A stretch of 64,000 nucleotides of DNA from NCBI RefSeq assembly GCF_033807575.1, contig NC_084707.1, positions 12,138,550 to 12,202,549 on the forward strand. Direction: 5' to 3'. A program made the translations under genes and the position numbers. The notes under the pieces are model-generated. The model searched no databases, was not told where the DNA came from, and was given only the letters and a program-made list of their open reading frames with translations. This DNA comes from Cydia pomonella. Its lineage: Eukaryota; Arthropoda; Insecta; Lepidoptera; Tortricidae. Positions 31,609-41,863 of the stretch are shown here, piece by piece. Positions within the stretch are counted from its first letter, which is position 1; every line of letters begins with the position of its first letter.

Positions 31609-31985
31609 ATTGGGATCTCATCTTTCCCTGTGGCCTTCCCATTCTTAGATGTTGAATAGCGGCTCTTACTGTTGACTCAAAAAAATCCGGTTCGAGCATG
31701 TCACTCGCAGGTTCCGTGGGTGCGAAATTGCGCGACTGAGGGTCTTGAAACAAGGACTGACTATTCCTCCAAACTTCCGAAATTTTGTCCAGTTCAGTGA
31801 CTACTCTGCCATTCAACGGCCCAGGTTTTGGACGGCAATATTTTCGTGATGAGACAGTTGTAGTAATGAGCGTCTTAGCTCGGTCCCATAGTGCATCGGG
31901 TGCTTCGTTAGCCAACTTTGCTTCAGACCAATGTGACCAGTTCTGCTCGACAGTCGAACGGAATCTCCGAACATTCTTCATCTAT
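31609..31985 (-). pseudogene. RTE/craft-like LINE fragment, proximal half
   Basis: The minus-strand frame contains APDALWDRAKTLITTTV, GRVVTELDKISEVWRNSQS, FFESTVRAAIQHLRMGRPQG and DEIPI. This is the linker between endonuclease and RT and the first RT block of this LINE type (usual text: G.VLT....I...W....LY.DP and AI..LK.GKA.G.DEIP.E). A one-base shift separates the last two blocks. The reading continues into 26252-25983 across the BEL/Pao insertion, so both were one LINE in minus orientation. Confidence 0.8.
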
Positions 31986-32999
31986 CGTCTGGAGGCGTCG
32001 TAGTTTGATGAATTTTCCAGTAGTAGAATTTCCATGGAGGGCCTGGTCTCCTACCCCGCCACTTCACACCGCGTTCCCCGGATGTAGCGCGGCGCCGGTT
32101 CCTAATCAGTTCGCAGGGCGATAGTGTCTCATTTGTGTGTGCTCTCATGTGACTTTCTTGGGAATGTAGCCGCAGTGGTTTCTCATTGCCTTCTGCACCA
32201 GATATTTTAGAAATTATTTAGTCTCCAAGGCTCGCTGTAGCCATGTTATTACAATCTCATTAAATATCCTGAACTGACAAAATATTAATATAAAATCCAC
32301 GGCAGCTTTTGTGAATCAACCTATACATATGCTACGACATTTAGCGTTCAGTGTCGTTGTGTGTATAGATATAGTTCCAGTAGTAACCTTAAAACGTAAA
32401 AAAACAATTGTTTATATCCTGGACAGTAAAATAAATGTATCAACATCAAAAGCTAGATATAATAAATAGGATTTATTCATAGAATAATATCACGGTGCTT
32501 AGGAGCGGAAGAATTTGAATGTATGTAATGTTATGCAGGTTGATTTTTCGAGCCCGGGTCGAACATGGGGCATTTGAATAAACTGATACGGCCGGAGAGT
32601 TGGAAAATATTGTCCGCAGAGGTTTCGTAAGGCTTCGATCGTGGTGTTTTGCTGCAACGGGAGCTGATATTAGATTTCAAATCAGCCTTATAGGGCGCGT
32701 TTCAAAATACGCTGGATTAGGATTGGTGACGCCAGAGTGTATATCGGGTTCACTTTGATCTCACCAATTAAAAAAATATATGCCTAACGTCAATGTGCTG
32801 TTCTAAATAATACATACTTCCAGTTTTATTTGTTCCATATCACATATTTTTTTCAATTTGTAACCCAAAAAATGACAAATATAAATATAACCCTGTTACT
32901 GAGCGATTCTGTCTGCTGTCGGCGAACTGTATACCTACCAAGAATAATAAGTTTGGAAATATAATATATAAAACTACATGTTTCTTTGGTGTGTTCTGC
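31986..32999. other. no gene supported
   Basis: A GC-rich patch (32000-32130) may be further LINE sequence but gives no convincing protein. 32480-32760 is GC-richer unique DNA. The minus-strand frame at 32853-33080 is antisense to a LINE tail. Confidence 0.4.
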
Positions 33000-33130
33000 G
33001 AAGAAATTCAAAGGTGTATGTGAAGTCCCCAATCCGCATTGGGCTAGCGTGGGGACTATAGCCCCAGCCCTCTCGCGCATCAGAGGAGGCCTGTGCCCAG
33101 CAGTGGGACGTATATAGGTTGAGTTATTAT
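33000..33130 (+). mobile_element. LINE 3' tail ending in (TTA)n
   Basis: GAAATTCAAAGGTGTATGTG, then CATTGGGCTAGCGTGGGGAC, GAGGAGGCCTGTGCCCAGCA and GTGGGACGTATATAGGTTGA, followed by TTATTATTATTATT. This is a very common lepidopteran LINE 3' end (RTE-like by its tail). Relics of the same tail in reverse are at 3311-3376 and 52528-52690. Confidence 0.8.
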
Positions 33131-33860
33131 TATTATTTGTATGTCTTTCCCATCACGGAACAATGGTGTTCCGGACCTTTGGGAGGCGTGCGCGGAGCCG
33201 AAGCCAACACGTAGAGGCCCTTTTGACACTTTAATGAAATGTAAGGGGTACACCTAGCGGATGTTGTCCTTGCCCGCGTCACGGGACGCACGCAGAGGCA
33301 GCACCCGCCAGGGTGTAAGGACTATTTGAGGGTTGATGGAATCTAAAATGAACTAGGCTATTGGGTGAAAGCGATGGACTAACTACTGGGCTATGGGATA
33401 AAAAACCGGACGCCTGCCTAATAAAACGGTATTCAATTTTATTTCTGGCAGACGGTGACTCGCCCCCACAAGATGGGCCCCCACAAAAAGCGACATCTAG
33501 GATAGCTCAAGGGCAACACCGGTGTGAGCGGCTCAGGGGTGTCGAGAGGTGTACGCCGCTTTCTACCCAGTGGCTGCGAGCAGCCACTGTGCCAACTTGC
33601 GTCTTATGCAATTTTTCACTTCCACCCCTGGAGCTTATAGCTCTAACGACTCCACTCTGGGCGGCCGGCTAAGGCAAGCCAGAGGCAGAGAATCCTGTCC
33701 CACCCACCCTCCTTGCGGCTAACAGAACTCCCCAGGAGCACTCGGGTACGTGAGGTCGCTACTCCCCAACAGCTCGCCACAAGCTGCCCTGCGTTGACTG
33801 ATTGCACTGGTAAAACCAGCGGGCGATGGGGTCGTCACATCCCTACGCCTATTTTTATTA
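33131..33860 (+). repeat. GC-rich dispersed unit, tandem copy 1
   Basis: Blocks in order: TTCCGGACCTTTGGGAGGCG, GGAGCCGAAGCCAACACG, CGCCAGGGTGTAAGGACTAT, ACGGTGACTCGC, ACTCCACTCTGGGCGGCCGG, CTCGCCACAAGCTGCCC, then (ATT)n at 33853-33872. Each block recurs in copy 2. The open frame at 33361-33672 is not conserved between copies, so it is non-coding. Confidence 0.8.
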
Positions 33861-34545
33861 TTATTATTATTTGTCTGTCTTACCATATCTCGGGACCATG
33901 GGGTCCCGGACCTTTGGGAGGCATGCGTGGGGCCGAAGCCAACAGCGCAGAGGCCCTTTAAGACAAATTAATCTAAAAGCAAGGGATACACGTGGCGGAT
34001 ACCATCCCCGAGCGCACAACATGATACATCCGGAGATGGTCCCCGCCAGGTGCAAAGACTATTGCAGTGCAGCACTTTTGTGCTGCGATGGGATCTAAGG
34101 TCATAAGGCTATTGATTTGAAAGTTGGTTGGACTGGATAATGGGCTATGGGAGGAGACTAACGGACACCTGCCGTGACAATCAGTCTCGGAATTGTTTAA
34201 GACAGGTGGTGACTCGCCAACTCATTGAGTGGGCCCCACAACGGCCGCACGCACAGTGCGACAATAGGGCAACACTTTGGAGCGGCTGTGAGGTTGTCGA
34301 GAGGTGAGTCTGCGGCAGCCAGATCCCGGTAATCCGTTCAGCAGGCCGCCGGCGTTATGACATTTTACACTTCCAACCTGGAGCATAGGTCCCGCTCTTG
34401 CGACTCCACTCTGGCCGGCCGGTGAAGGCAAGCGCAGAGGCGAGGGCCAAATAAAAGGACCCTCTGGAATAGGGGTCCGCGGTGTCGCCACTCACCGTCA
34501 GCTCGCCACAAGCTGCCCCCGCGGGTTATTATTATTATTATTATA
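33861..34545 (+). repeat. GC-rich dispersed unit, tandem copy 2
   Basis: GTCCCGGACCTTTGGGAGGC, GGGGCCGAAGCCAACAGCG, CGCCAGGTGCAAAGACTATT, GGTGGTGACTCGCC, ACTCCACTCTGGCCGGCCGG and CTCGCCACAAGCTGCCCC repeat copy 1 in the same order. It ends in (TTA)n at 34527-34543. Contains an imperfect hairpin GTGCAGCACTTTTGTGCTGC at about 34057. It could be a SINE-like or LINE-derived non-coding retroposon; the class is unresolved. Confidence 0.8.
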
Positions 34546-35378
34546 ACCTCACCAAACCCAATTTAATAAAAATCCAGTTATAGCTAGACGGTTAAAAATA
34601 TTAACAACTACCGCTATAACGATTAAAAAGTACAATATAATAATTAAATATCAGTTAAACAATATACATATAGAAATCAAATACTGCATTACAACAAATT
34701 ATGAAAGCTGATCAAGCGTAAGTCGGTCTTAACACATTCACCGGTGAGCTACGGTCGTAGCGCTACAGTCGATAACATGCATTTCCTGGTATGTAGTGGG
34801 AATGTTTCAAGGAGGCAAAACGACAACGTGTCGTGATTACTGCTGAATGGGCTAAGGAAATATAACACTTGTGTGATGGTACGAACAAAGGTTCGTAAAG
34901 ACAGAATCTGTAAAGACAGATTGTTTTCATTTTGTTTTATAGGTACAGCAAGATTAGGTACAGTCGTGTGCAATATAAATAATTCGAATTAATGTTAAGA
35001 TGAAAAAAAATAGCTCCATTTTGATATAAAGTTATGGTTTTTACCTTAGTAGAATGATATTATATTGCACTGTCACCTAAGTGAGTATAAAATGCCCTGT
35101 GTGCGTTAATGTACAACATATTTTCGCTATGTAGGGAAATATGCTACAACAAGCTACGCGCTACGGTTGCTCTACGCATGGAGCGCTGGACATTATTTTA
35201 ATTTAAATTTCTTACTAGTGCAGGCACTTTAGATTCTAGAACAGTATCGTATGATTAGTAACTAGACCACAGATTGACAACTGATTCTTGGAGTGGTGTT
35301 CCTAGGCTGCAAGAAACCCACTGTTACCAGGCTGAAAGGTGGTGCCGTTTTCCCACCAGCCCCTCGTTTCTCAAATCT
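34546..35378. other. AT-rich DNA, no gene supported
   Basis: I see nothing that is coding or clearly repeated. A short GGTTCGTAAAGACAGAATCT/GTAAAGACAGATTG direct repeat lies at 34890-34922. Confidence 0.4.
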
Positions 35379-35827
35379 ATAAGGTGCTAACAAATTAGTT
35401 ACTGATAGTTTGAAAGACGGTACTTTACATTAAAACAACTAATTTTAAATGCATATTAAGAAAACTTTTCATAATATGTTTTTTTTTTCATTTACCGAAC
35501 AATAAATAAATTATTAATCTATCTAATAATAATCATTTTATCAATTTAACTGACTCTATATTTAATACTTTCTGCCATGTCAATAATTGTTTCTCTTAAG
35601 TATAATAATCGACGTGACATTTGATTTATCAACGTGAAGTGACCAGTTAAAAGAGGTTCGAGAATCTGTTCAATGAGGTCTCATTTAATTATATCATTAA
35701 CAGTGTGTTAAACTTAGCAAATTTGTTTTTGCTAAGTAAAAACACACTGTTAATGAGATAATTAAATGAGACCTCATTAGCCGAGAATTAGCTGTAAAAA
35801 TATTGGTAACTAATTTTAGCACCTTAT
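35379..35827. mobile_element. MITE with terminal inverted repeats and an inner perfect hairpin
   Basis: ATAAGGTGCTAACAAATTAG at the left mirrors CTAATTTTAGCACCTTAT at the right, with a 2-base difference. Inside, 35672-35709 (AATGAGGTCTCATTTAATTA...) pairs with 35741-35778 over 38 bases with one mismatch, and TTAGCAAATTTGTTTTTGCTAA forms the tip. No coding capacity. Confidence 0.75.
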
Positions 35828-36739
35828 ATTTGCGTGCTATGTAAATATCAGTACTTATAGTCACATTAGACAATGAAAAGCGAGCTCCATCATTATCGTT
35901 TCACCACTCGTTACTGGGGTTGTCACCTAATGGCCGAGCCGCGGCCCGCTCAGCAGATCCGGCACCGGTTCCCTACCATTACACGCTGTACTCACACTTA
36001 CATTAACGCTCTGCTAGATGAAAGATAAACATTTGACGTGAGGATAGGGCGAATCCGTATTCTCGTCACACGGACCGGGTTAATTCAATAGCTGATTGGA
36101 TTTGGGGCACGCTGATCTGAGAGGGTGTTTAGAGCTTGCGACTGTTGTATATTTTCACTCCTTAGAACCAATGGAGCTTGAACAATTTGGAGCATGTAAT
36201 AACTAGGATTACGTTTGAATCTCGAGGGGATTTTCATAAAGAAAATGACAGCTCTTTAAGGAATCGAGATTATCTATAGATAAAATCTCAAAGTATCATG
36301 TGTTCTTTTGAATAAATAGGCATGAAACAGCATATAAGAATAATTAATAAACATAATACGAAGAAATGCTGCCAGCATCTACGGCACCATGCCGCAGGGG
36401 GATAGTTATGAATTAGGTATTTATTTTTAGTTTTATTTATTTTTAGATACTTATAAAATTTAAGTAGTATTAAAAAAATCCAGTATACTACTTTAAACTT
36501 TGACCTTTGCTTAACTGTCTATATAATGTCATCTAGTGCGCTCACTGACTTCGAGAGTTTGAGAGATTATATACATTGACTGAATCTTCAGTATTGTTAA
36601 GGTATAAATTTACAACAATATTGAGAGGAGCAATTTAGTAATCTTGGTATGACGACCAGTGTATCTTGTACTTTGTTAGTTGTTTTTGTCATATAAAAAA
36701 TAGATTTGAAAAAAGGCTACAAAACAGGAAAAATTGTAT
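35828..36739. other. no gene supported
   Basis: A GC-richer block at 35880-36120 (CCGAGCCGCGGCCCGCTCAG) is unique and may be conserved regulatory DNA. The rest is AT-rich. Confidence 0.35.
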
Positions 36740-36904
36740 ATCCTTAAACTACGTCCAAAGGAGAGTATGAACACTGTGAATGTCATCTCGCTTTGTGTGG
36801 TAGGGCACAGCATAGCGGATGTCATTCCAGATCTAGAGAAGAGCTCAACTGGACAAGTACTTCCACCTTACAGAAAGCTGTAGCCAAATAACACTACACC
36901 CTGC
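36740..36904 (+). repeat. 'ggcaaacaagc' family repeat, left part (split by hAT)
   Basis: CCTTAAACTACGTCCAAAGG, AATGTCATCTCGCTTTGTGT, GGTAGGGCACAGC and AGCCAAATAACACTA match the reverse complement of 58200-58355. The last 8 bases (CACCCTGC, 36897-36904) are the left target duplication of the hAT element. Confidence 0.8.
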
Positions 36905-37573
36905 TAGGGCTTTCAATCTCGCAGCCTATCTTTAAATGCGGGACTGCATATTCTCAATCCCGCGTATCCCAGTATTTCCGGGATCCCGCATGACAATTAA
37001 GACTATTAATACAAGGCTAAAACACATTGAAACTGTTAACCTACTTCCACATTTCAAATCAACCATAGAACCAAATATAAAGTAAAATAAATACACACCT
37101 TCATTAATGATAACAGAAATCAAAAACTAAATATAATTTTTTATTTTAAAAATATAATGAGTTTGGTCAACTTTCTGTTGAGAATATTAAAGAAAACAAC
37201 ATGGATTTTGACTAACTACTGCGAATTTTAGGGACAATATATCCAGCCACAGGAAAAGGCATACAAACGGCTTCCACGCTAATTGGCGGAATACTTTCAA
37301 GGCATAAATATTTGCCAATGGACTTGCCACAATAATGATCATTCATCTCTTTTTTGTTTATAAACTCAAGTGTGTTCTTCCGAGATGGTGATGAATGAAA
37401 AAGCTGGGAGGCTGATGAATTATAACCAGCTCTATTTTTTTTTGCATCCTTCAGAATGAGGGACTGCAAATCCCGCGGGATCCCGTGCTCGCAATCCTGC
37501 AACAAGCGGGATTGAAAAAAGGCGCGGGATCCCGGAATACCGAGATCTCGGAATACCGGGATTGGAAGCCCTG
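36905..37573 (-). mobile_element. hAT DNA transposon relic
   Basis: Terminal inverted repeats TAGGGCTTTCAATCTCGC and, reversed from the right end, CAGGGCTTCCAATCCCGG match at 15 of 18 positions. Flanks CACCCTGC and CACCCTAC (37574-37581) are an 8-bp duplication with one mismatch, as hAT elements make. Subterminal copies of CGGGATCCCG or CGGGATT crowd both ends, suggesting transposase-binding repeats. It interrupts another repeat whose unsplit form is at 58037-58355. Confidence 0.85.
37212..37430 (-). pseudogene. hAT transposase C-terminal remnant
   Basis: The minus-strand frame holds SASQLFHSSPSRKNTLEFIN, then GKYLCLESIPPISVEA and PVAGYIVPKIRSS. This is the hAT dimerisation region (family form: KYL.IPATS..SERVFS.AG.I..K.RS). 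The segment between VEA and VAG has lost the ERVFS text, which suggests small indels. The stop follows RSSQ. The catalytic N-terminal two-thirds are absent, so it is non-functional. Confidence 0.8.
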
Positions 37574-37766
37574 CACCCTACACATACTCATAGTGTTATG
37601 TTCCTGTCGGTAGTAAGGTTGCCAGAGGTCAACGAGGCTGCGGAGAGTTAGGGTCGGCAATGCGCATATTGCACCACTCGTCAGGAGTTGCAGGCCTACA
37701 TAGTCAACGGAGACTGCTTAGCATCGGGCGGGCCGTATGCTTGTTTGCCGCCGACGTAGTATAAAA
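37574..37766 (+). repeat. 'ggcaaacaagc' family repeat, right part
   Basis: CACCCTACACATACTCATAG, TTAGGGTCGGCAATGCGCAT, GGAGTTGCAGGCCTACATAG and GGGCGGGCCGTATGCTTGTT complete the unit begun at 36740. It ends GACGTAGTATAAAAAAAA. Confidence 0.8.
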
Positions 37767-37781
37767 AAAATACGACTAACA

Positions 37782-38091
37782 AGCCAACTCGAATGTGCTC
37801 TGACATCGATATTAGAATGATATTGGTGTCATGTACCTAGTTTGTATACTGTCTATTATAAATATCACAGTGTATTAGTTCGCTGAAATGCTGTGTAATT
37901 TTTTTGATTCATTAAAAAAAATGGTATCATATTCATATCAGTTACCTGTCATTCGCGCGGGCGCTGTCTTGCACGTACTAATATGTGCGGACAAGTTTGA
38001 GCGAAATAAACGCGCAAATGACAGCTACGTGATATTATTCCAATATTTATTCTAACGGTGTAATGTTAAAAGTGCACGTTCGAATTGGCGT
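37782..38091. mobile_element. palindromic MITE, second copy of the 1229-1407 family
   Basis: AGCCAACTCGAATGTGCTCT at the left mirrors TGCACGTTCGAATTGGC at the right. The centre contains TCATTCGCGCGGGCGCTGTC and ACAAGTTTGAGCG, as in the family. The left arm appears broken near 37845 by about 80 bp of extra AT-rich sequence. Confidence 0.65.
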
Positions 38092-39080
38092 ATAAAAGTC
38101 AAATCAAGATTTTGCAGTGACAGGGTATGAAAGTGCAAACGTTAAATTTCTATGAAAATATGTAGCTTATAAGGCTTAGGTTGAAGTGCCATTGCCACTC
38201 CCACACTTTGGAACTTGAATATCTATACAGATTTACATTACACAGACTCTTAAATAATACACTTTTCAGGAAAATCGCAGGTCAAATTTTATCTTATTAA
38301 CATATTGAGTCCAAGTTAATCATAAAACAAGGAGCAAGTGGACCGAAACCATTATGAAAATAATTTCGTACCTACGTACTACCTTGGAAAAGGGAGTCAA
38401 GTAGCAGCAGAAATGAAAATATATTTCGGACAGGTTATTAAAAAGTTTCTGATGGTGTAAAAGTTTTTGTTTTCCCGGTAAGTTATATTCGGTTCTTCTG
38501 TTCTAGCGTGCATTATTAATCTCGGGTCGTTCCATGTAAATGTGTAACGCGACCGTGGGTCGTCACTTCGCTCGTTTTTATATTCCATCTTGTGTTGACA
38601 GTGCATTGTCCTGTGGGATTATTGAGTTGATTTGTTTGCCACGCGACGGCTATGACTCGCCGACGTTCCGAAGGGTAAGTTCGTGCGGCGTAATTGAGAT
38701 GAGGATGCGTGACTGGTGGATCGTGTACGCGAACATCCTAGCTAGGGATATCTATGATGCGTGATATCAACTTGCGAATACATTGGCTATTAAACAAACA
38801 ATCAAAATAATCACAACAATAAAAACCGGCCAAGCGCGAGTCGAACTTGTGCCCGTCATTATTTTTGCACCTTTTTTTATGAAGATCGACTCGCACTTGT
38901 CCTAAGCCATAGTAGTTACGGGAAACGGAGAGAGGGAGGATGTTTAATTTTCGCCTATTTTCTTAAATACTTTTGAATTATCCTGAAATTAAAAAAAATA
39001 TATCCTCACAGCTAGCCGCCAATATATTAGCTTTAGCTGGCCGCTAAGTTTAAAATTAATTTATTTTCATAAATCGTCCG
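38092..39080. other. unique DNA plus a small inverted repeat
   Basis: The frame at 38540-38764 is GC-richer and contains a GTAAGT donor-like site at 38680, but it has no domain and no matching acceptor that I can defend. At 38826-38905, CCGGCCAAGCGCGAGTCGAA mirrors GATCGACTCGCACTTGTCC, a truncated end of the 'ggccaagtgcgagtc' repeat. Confidence 0.4.
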
Positions 39081-39450
39081 CCTTAAGACGAAAGGGGACG
39101 ACCGCCCGGAACCGCCTTTCCATATAAACGTATTAGTCCCCATTTTCCTCTCCAGATATTAATATTATTGAAAATATTTTTCACAAATTGATGTGTTTTA
39201 ATCATAGCTATGCCCGATCGTTCATTTATGTATTTTTTCAATATTATACGAGTTAAGAGTACTTATTTAAAAATTTGTATTAAATCTGTTTTCGTTCCTA
39301 ATTTTATAAGAATTAAACAAAACTAAAAAAATGCCTATGACTAAAATACATAATATTCTGTAATAATCTTTTCCATAATGTCAATATACAGGGAGTCAAA
39401 ACGAAGACTACGTTTATATGGAGAATCGATCGTCCTCTTTCCTCTTAAGG
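39081..39450. mobile_element. palindromic MITE (cttaag family)
   Basis: CCTTAAGACGAAAGGGGACG..TAGTCCCCATTTTCCTCTCC at the left is mirrored by GGAGTCAAAACGAAGACTAC..GTCCTCTTTCCTCTTAAGG at the right. Sister copy 56494-56891; half copy 41454-41600. No coding capacity. Confidence 0.75.
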
Positions 39451-39454
39451 TCAC

Positions 39455-39600
39455 CGACTTACATAATTATGTGCACCAAATTTCAACTCAATTGGTCCAG
39501 TGGTTTTGGAGCAAACTGGCTGTGATTGACGAACAGACAGACGCACGAGTGATCCTATAAGACTCTGTTTTATCCATTTGAAGTAGGTACGGAACCCTAA
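39455..39600 (-). repeat. end of a dispersed 'ggaaccctaa' repeat
   Basis: AATTTCAACTCAATTGGTCC, GAACAGACAGACGCACGAGT and TACGGAACCCTAAAA resemble the microsatellite-and-terminus portion of the family at 23895 in reverse. It is truncated. Confidence 0.5.
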
Positions 39601-40635
39601 AATTATAGTACTTACATAATTTGCTCTAAACAATTGTTAGACAAAAAACTAAATAAATCATATGATAACATAATAAATACCTCCCCAGTCTACCTGTCAC
39701 CACGAACGTAAAGTCACGTTCGAAACGTCAGGCCATATAATAAACGTACGTTTACGCGATTAAGTCACGTATTCGTTTTAAAACTATGAACGAAAATCGT
39801 GTTGGTTTAAATCAATATATGATAAATACCTTTTGCCTATTACCTATAAAGTGGTTTCCTTTGCTAAAGCAATAAAAAATATTTGTTTGCAAAGGAAAAC
39901 TAAACTATATTCCACTAAGAAAAGCAGAGCAAAAGGTATTTTTCAATCCCGAGAGATATTCCGGAGTGACCTTGTGTTTTGGTACAAATGTGCGGCCCGT
40001 TTTACGACCATCCTACCCGTGTCCTCGTTTGTGTAGAAATGTGAATTTTGCCAAAATCAATCGTACATTTCGATTTTATTAAGTAGGTACCTACTTTGAA
40101 GTGTCCTTTGAAATAGTACCTACGTAAGTAGGTATAATAAACAAAATAAGCTTGTAATTTTATACGCAAATGTAAGTAGGTAGGTATATAAAATAAATCT
40201 GTGTCGGCTATGAGACTGCTAAATAGGCGGCGGGGACACATCGCAGAAAAGTGATGCGAAAAAAATCCCCTAATCTAGTAAACAGGGGCCAAATGACTCA
40301 CTTCACGGCGGGGGCGCCACGTATGCGGTGAAATTCGGGGGACTTAATCTTTACGGGATAAAGTAAAAGGAGACATGACCCAGGTGGCGCGCCAGACGCC
40401 GCTTGGCGTAAATTGCGGGACCCTTTGTCTTTTTGTACCGCTACCTACGTCCGGGGCTTTCTGTTAATTATGAAAGTGGGACTAATTTAAATAATATTCA
40501 TTTACATGTGTAGGATCTGGGTTCGGCCATGTTTTCTAATTCGTAAGCCTCCAAAAAAATTAAACAAATTTACTAGGTAAGGCTTTCCTTTGTTATTTTA
40601 ATGTATATAATACCTTAGTTAAGTATTAATTTTAC
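39601..40635. other. unique DNA with one GC-rich block
   Basis: 40220-40460 (GGCGGGGGCGCCACGTATGC, GGTGGCGCGCCAGACGCCGC) is strikingly GC-rich against AT-rich surroundings, with no long open frame. TAGGTACCTA-type palindromes recur at 40083-40190. No gene. Confidence 0.4.
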
Positions 40636-40645
40636 GTTAGAATTA

Positions 40646-41172
40646 GTCATCATCATCATTTAAGAGTATTGCTCCTGTCGGTGGAGTAGACGCCAGTTTT
40701 CGCGGTCCTCGGCCAAGTTCTTTAGGTCCCTGTAAGACACGACATTTGCTTTTCCTTTTAGTAGCTGCGTGTAGCTTGCTCGTGGTTTTCCTCTTCGGTC
40801 TTGCCGTCCAAAATAGTTTTAAAGTAAGTGTCGTGTTTTATCAAGTGACCTATAATTTTTCCTCGTCTATTCTCTATGGTCCTCAGTAGGTTTCTCCTCT
40901 CTCCAACAATTCGCAGCAATTCCTCGTTCGTTTTTTTCTCAGTCCAACTTATTCTCTCCATTATTTTTCACAACCGCATCTCAAAAGCCTCTAATCGTTT
41001 TCTATCTTTGTCCACGTCTATCCTTCTGCCTTATTGTCCACGTCTCACACCCATACAAAGCGATGCGCCAGATGTATATATGAATAAGGCGTTTTTTGTA
41101 TTCTTAGACATCTTAGCCTTTAGCAAATGTTTTTTGGCGTTGAAAGCTGTTTTTGCCATTACCATCCTTGAT
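40646..41172 (-). mobile_element. 5'-truncated LINE 3' end with 10-bp target duplication
   Basis: GTTAGAATTA flanks both sides (40636-40645, 41173-41182). The minus strand encodes the LINE C-terminus: SRMVMAKTAFNAKKHLLKAK, then in another frame IWRIALYGCETWTIRQ, MERISWTEKKTNEELLRIV, KIIGHLIKHDTYFK, ASYTQLLKGKANVVSYRDL and ENWRLLHRQEQYS with a stop. A (ATG)n tail follows at 40647-40660. Frameshifts separate the blocks, so it is dead. The RT catalytic domain is absent by truncation. Confidence 0.85.
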
Positions 41173-41453
41173 GTTAGAATTAAAACTGATGATTATTAGA
41201 AGACAATCAGTATAAATGTCATGCAAAAGGCTTCGCTAATTCGGACGGGCCGTTGGCGGATTACGACAGTTTCCGGATTATCGTCTGCAATTTTTTTATG
41301 GTACAATAATCACTTAATAAGTTACTATAAGTATGTACATAAAAGACGTATTTATGCATGTCTAAACATATTGGTATAATCAAACAAAGGTAATATAATA
41401 CTTGCTTAGCAGTAAAAAATATCTGTTAAGATGCAGTACGCTTACACTCAGTG

Positions 41454-41600
41454 AGAGTAAAGGGGACTTGTCGGATGACCGCTTCTACTTACAAACGAAG
41501 TATCCATTTTCCTCTCTGGATTGACATTATGTTTATTTTTTACATAATTTGATTTATATTATCCATAGCTATGCCTTACTCGTTAGATTTTTTTAAAGTT
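41454..41600 (+). mobile_element. half copy of the cttaag palindromic MITE
   Basis: AGAGTAAAGGGGACTTGTCG, TATCCATTTTCCTCTCTGGA and TTGACATTATG match one arm of 39081-39450 and 56494-56891. No mirrored arm is found. Confidence 0.6.
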
Positions 41601-41744
41601 TTTTTTTAGATATCGCTTAATGTAGTCATATTGTATTTTTATCCTTAACCAGTAATGTAAGTAAATAAGGCCTACCTATTTATATTTAAGTTTACATCTA
41701 TAATTAGTCTTACCTGCTTCGATTAAAACAAAGTATATCTGGAA

Positions 41745-41863
41745 GAGATCGCTGTTTAGCGATAAGTCCGCCTGTTGTTACCTACCAATGTGTATATTTT
41801 ATCAATTTCTGTATCTGTTTTTTATGTAGTGTGCAATAAAGAATTTTATTATTATTATTATTA
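41745..41863 (+). mobile_element. LINE 3' tail ending in (ATT)n
   Basis: GATCGCTGTTTAGCGATAAG, TCCGCCTGTTGTTACCTACC, GTGTGCAATAAAGAATTTTA then (TTA)n. Only the untranslated end is present; sister of 25300-25402. Confidence 0.65.

Noticed and set aside
33361..33672. Open frame of 103 codons
   Set aside because: It lies in tandem unit copy 1 and the equivalent part of copy 2 (about 34100-34400) does not keep the frame.
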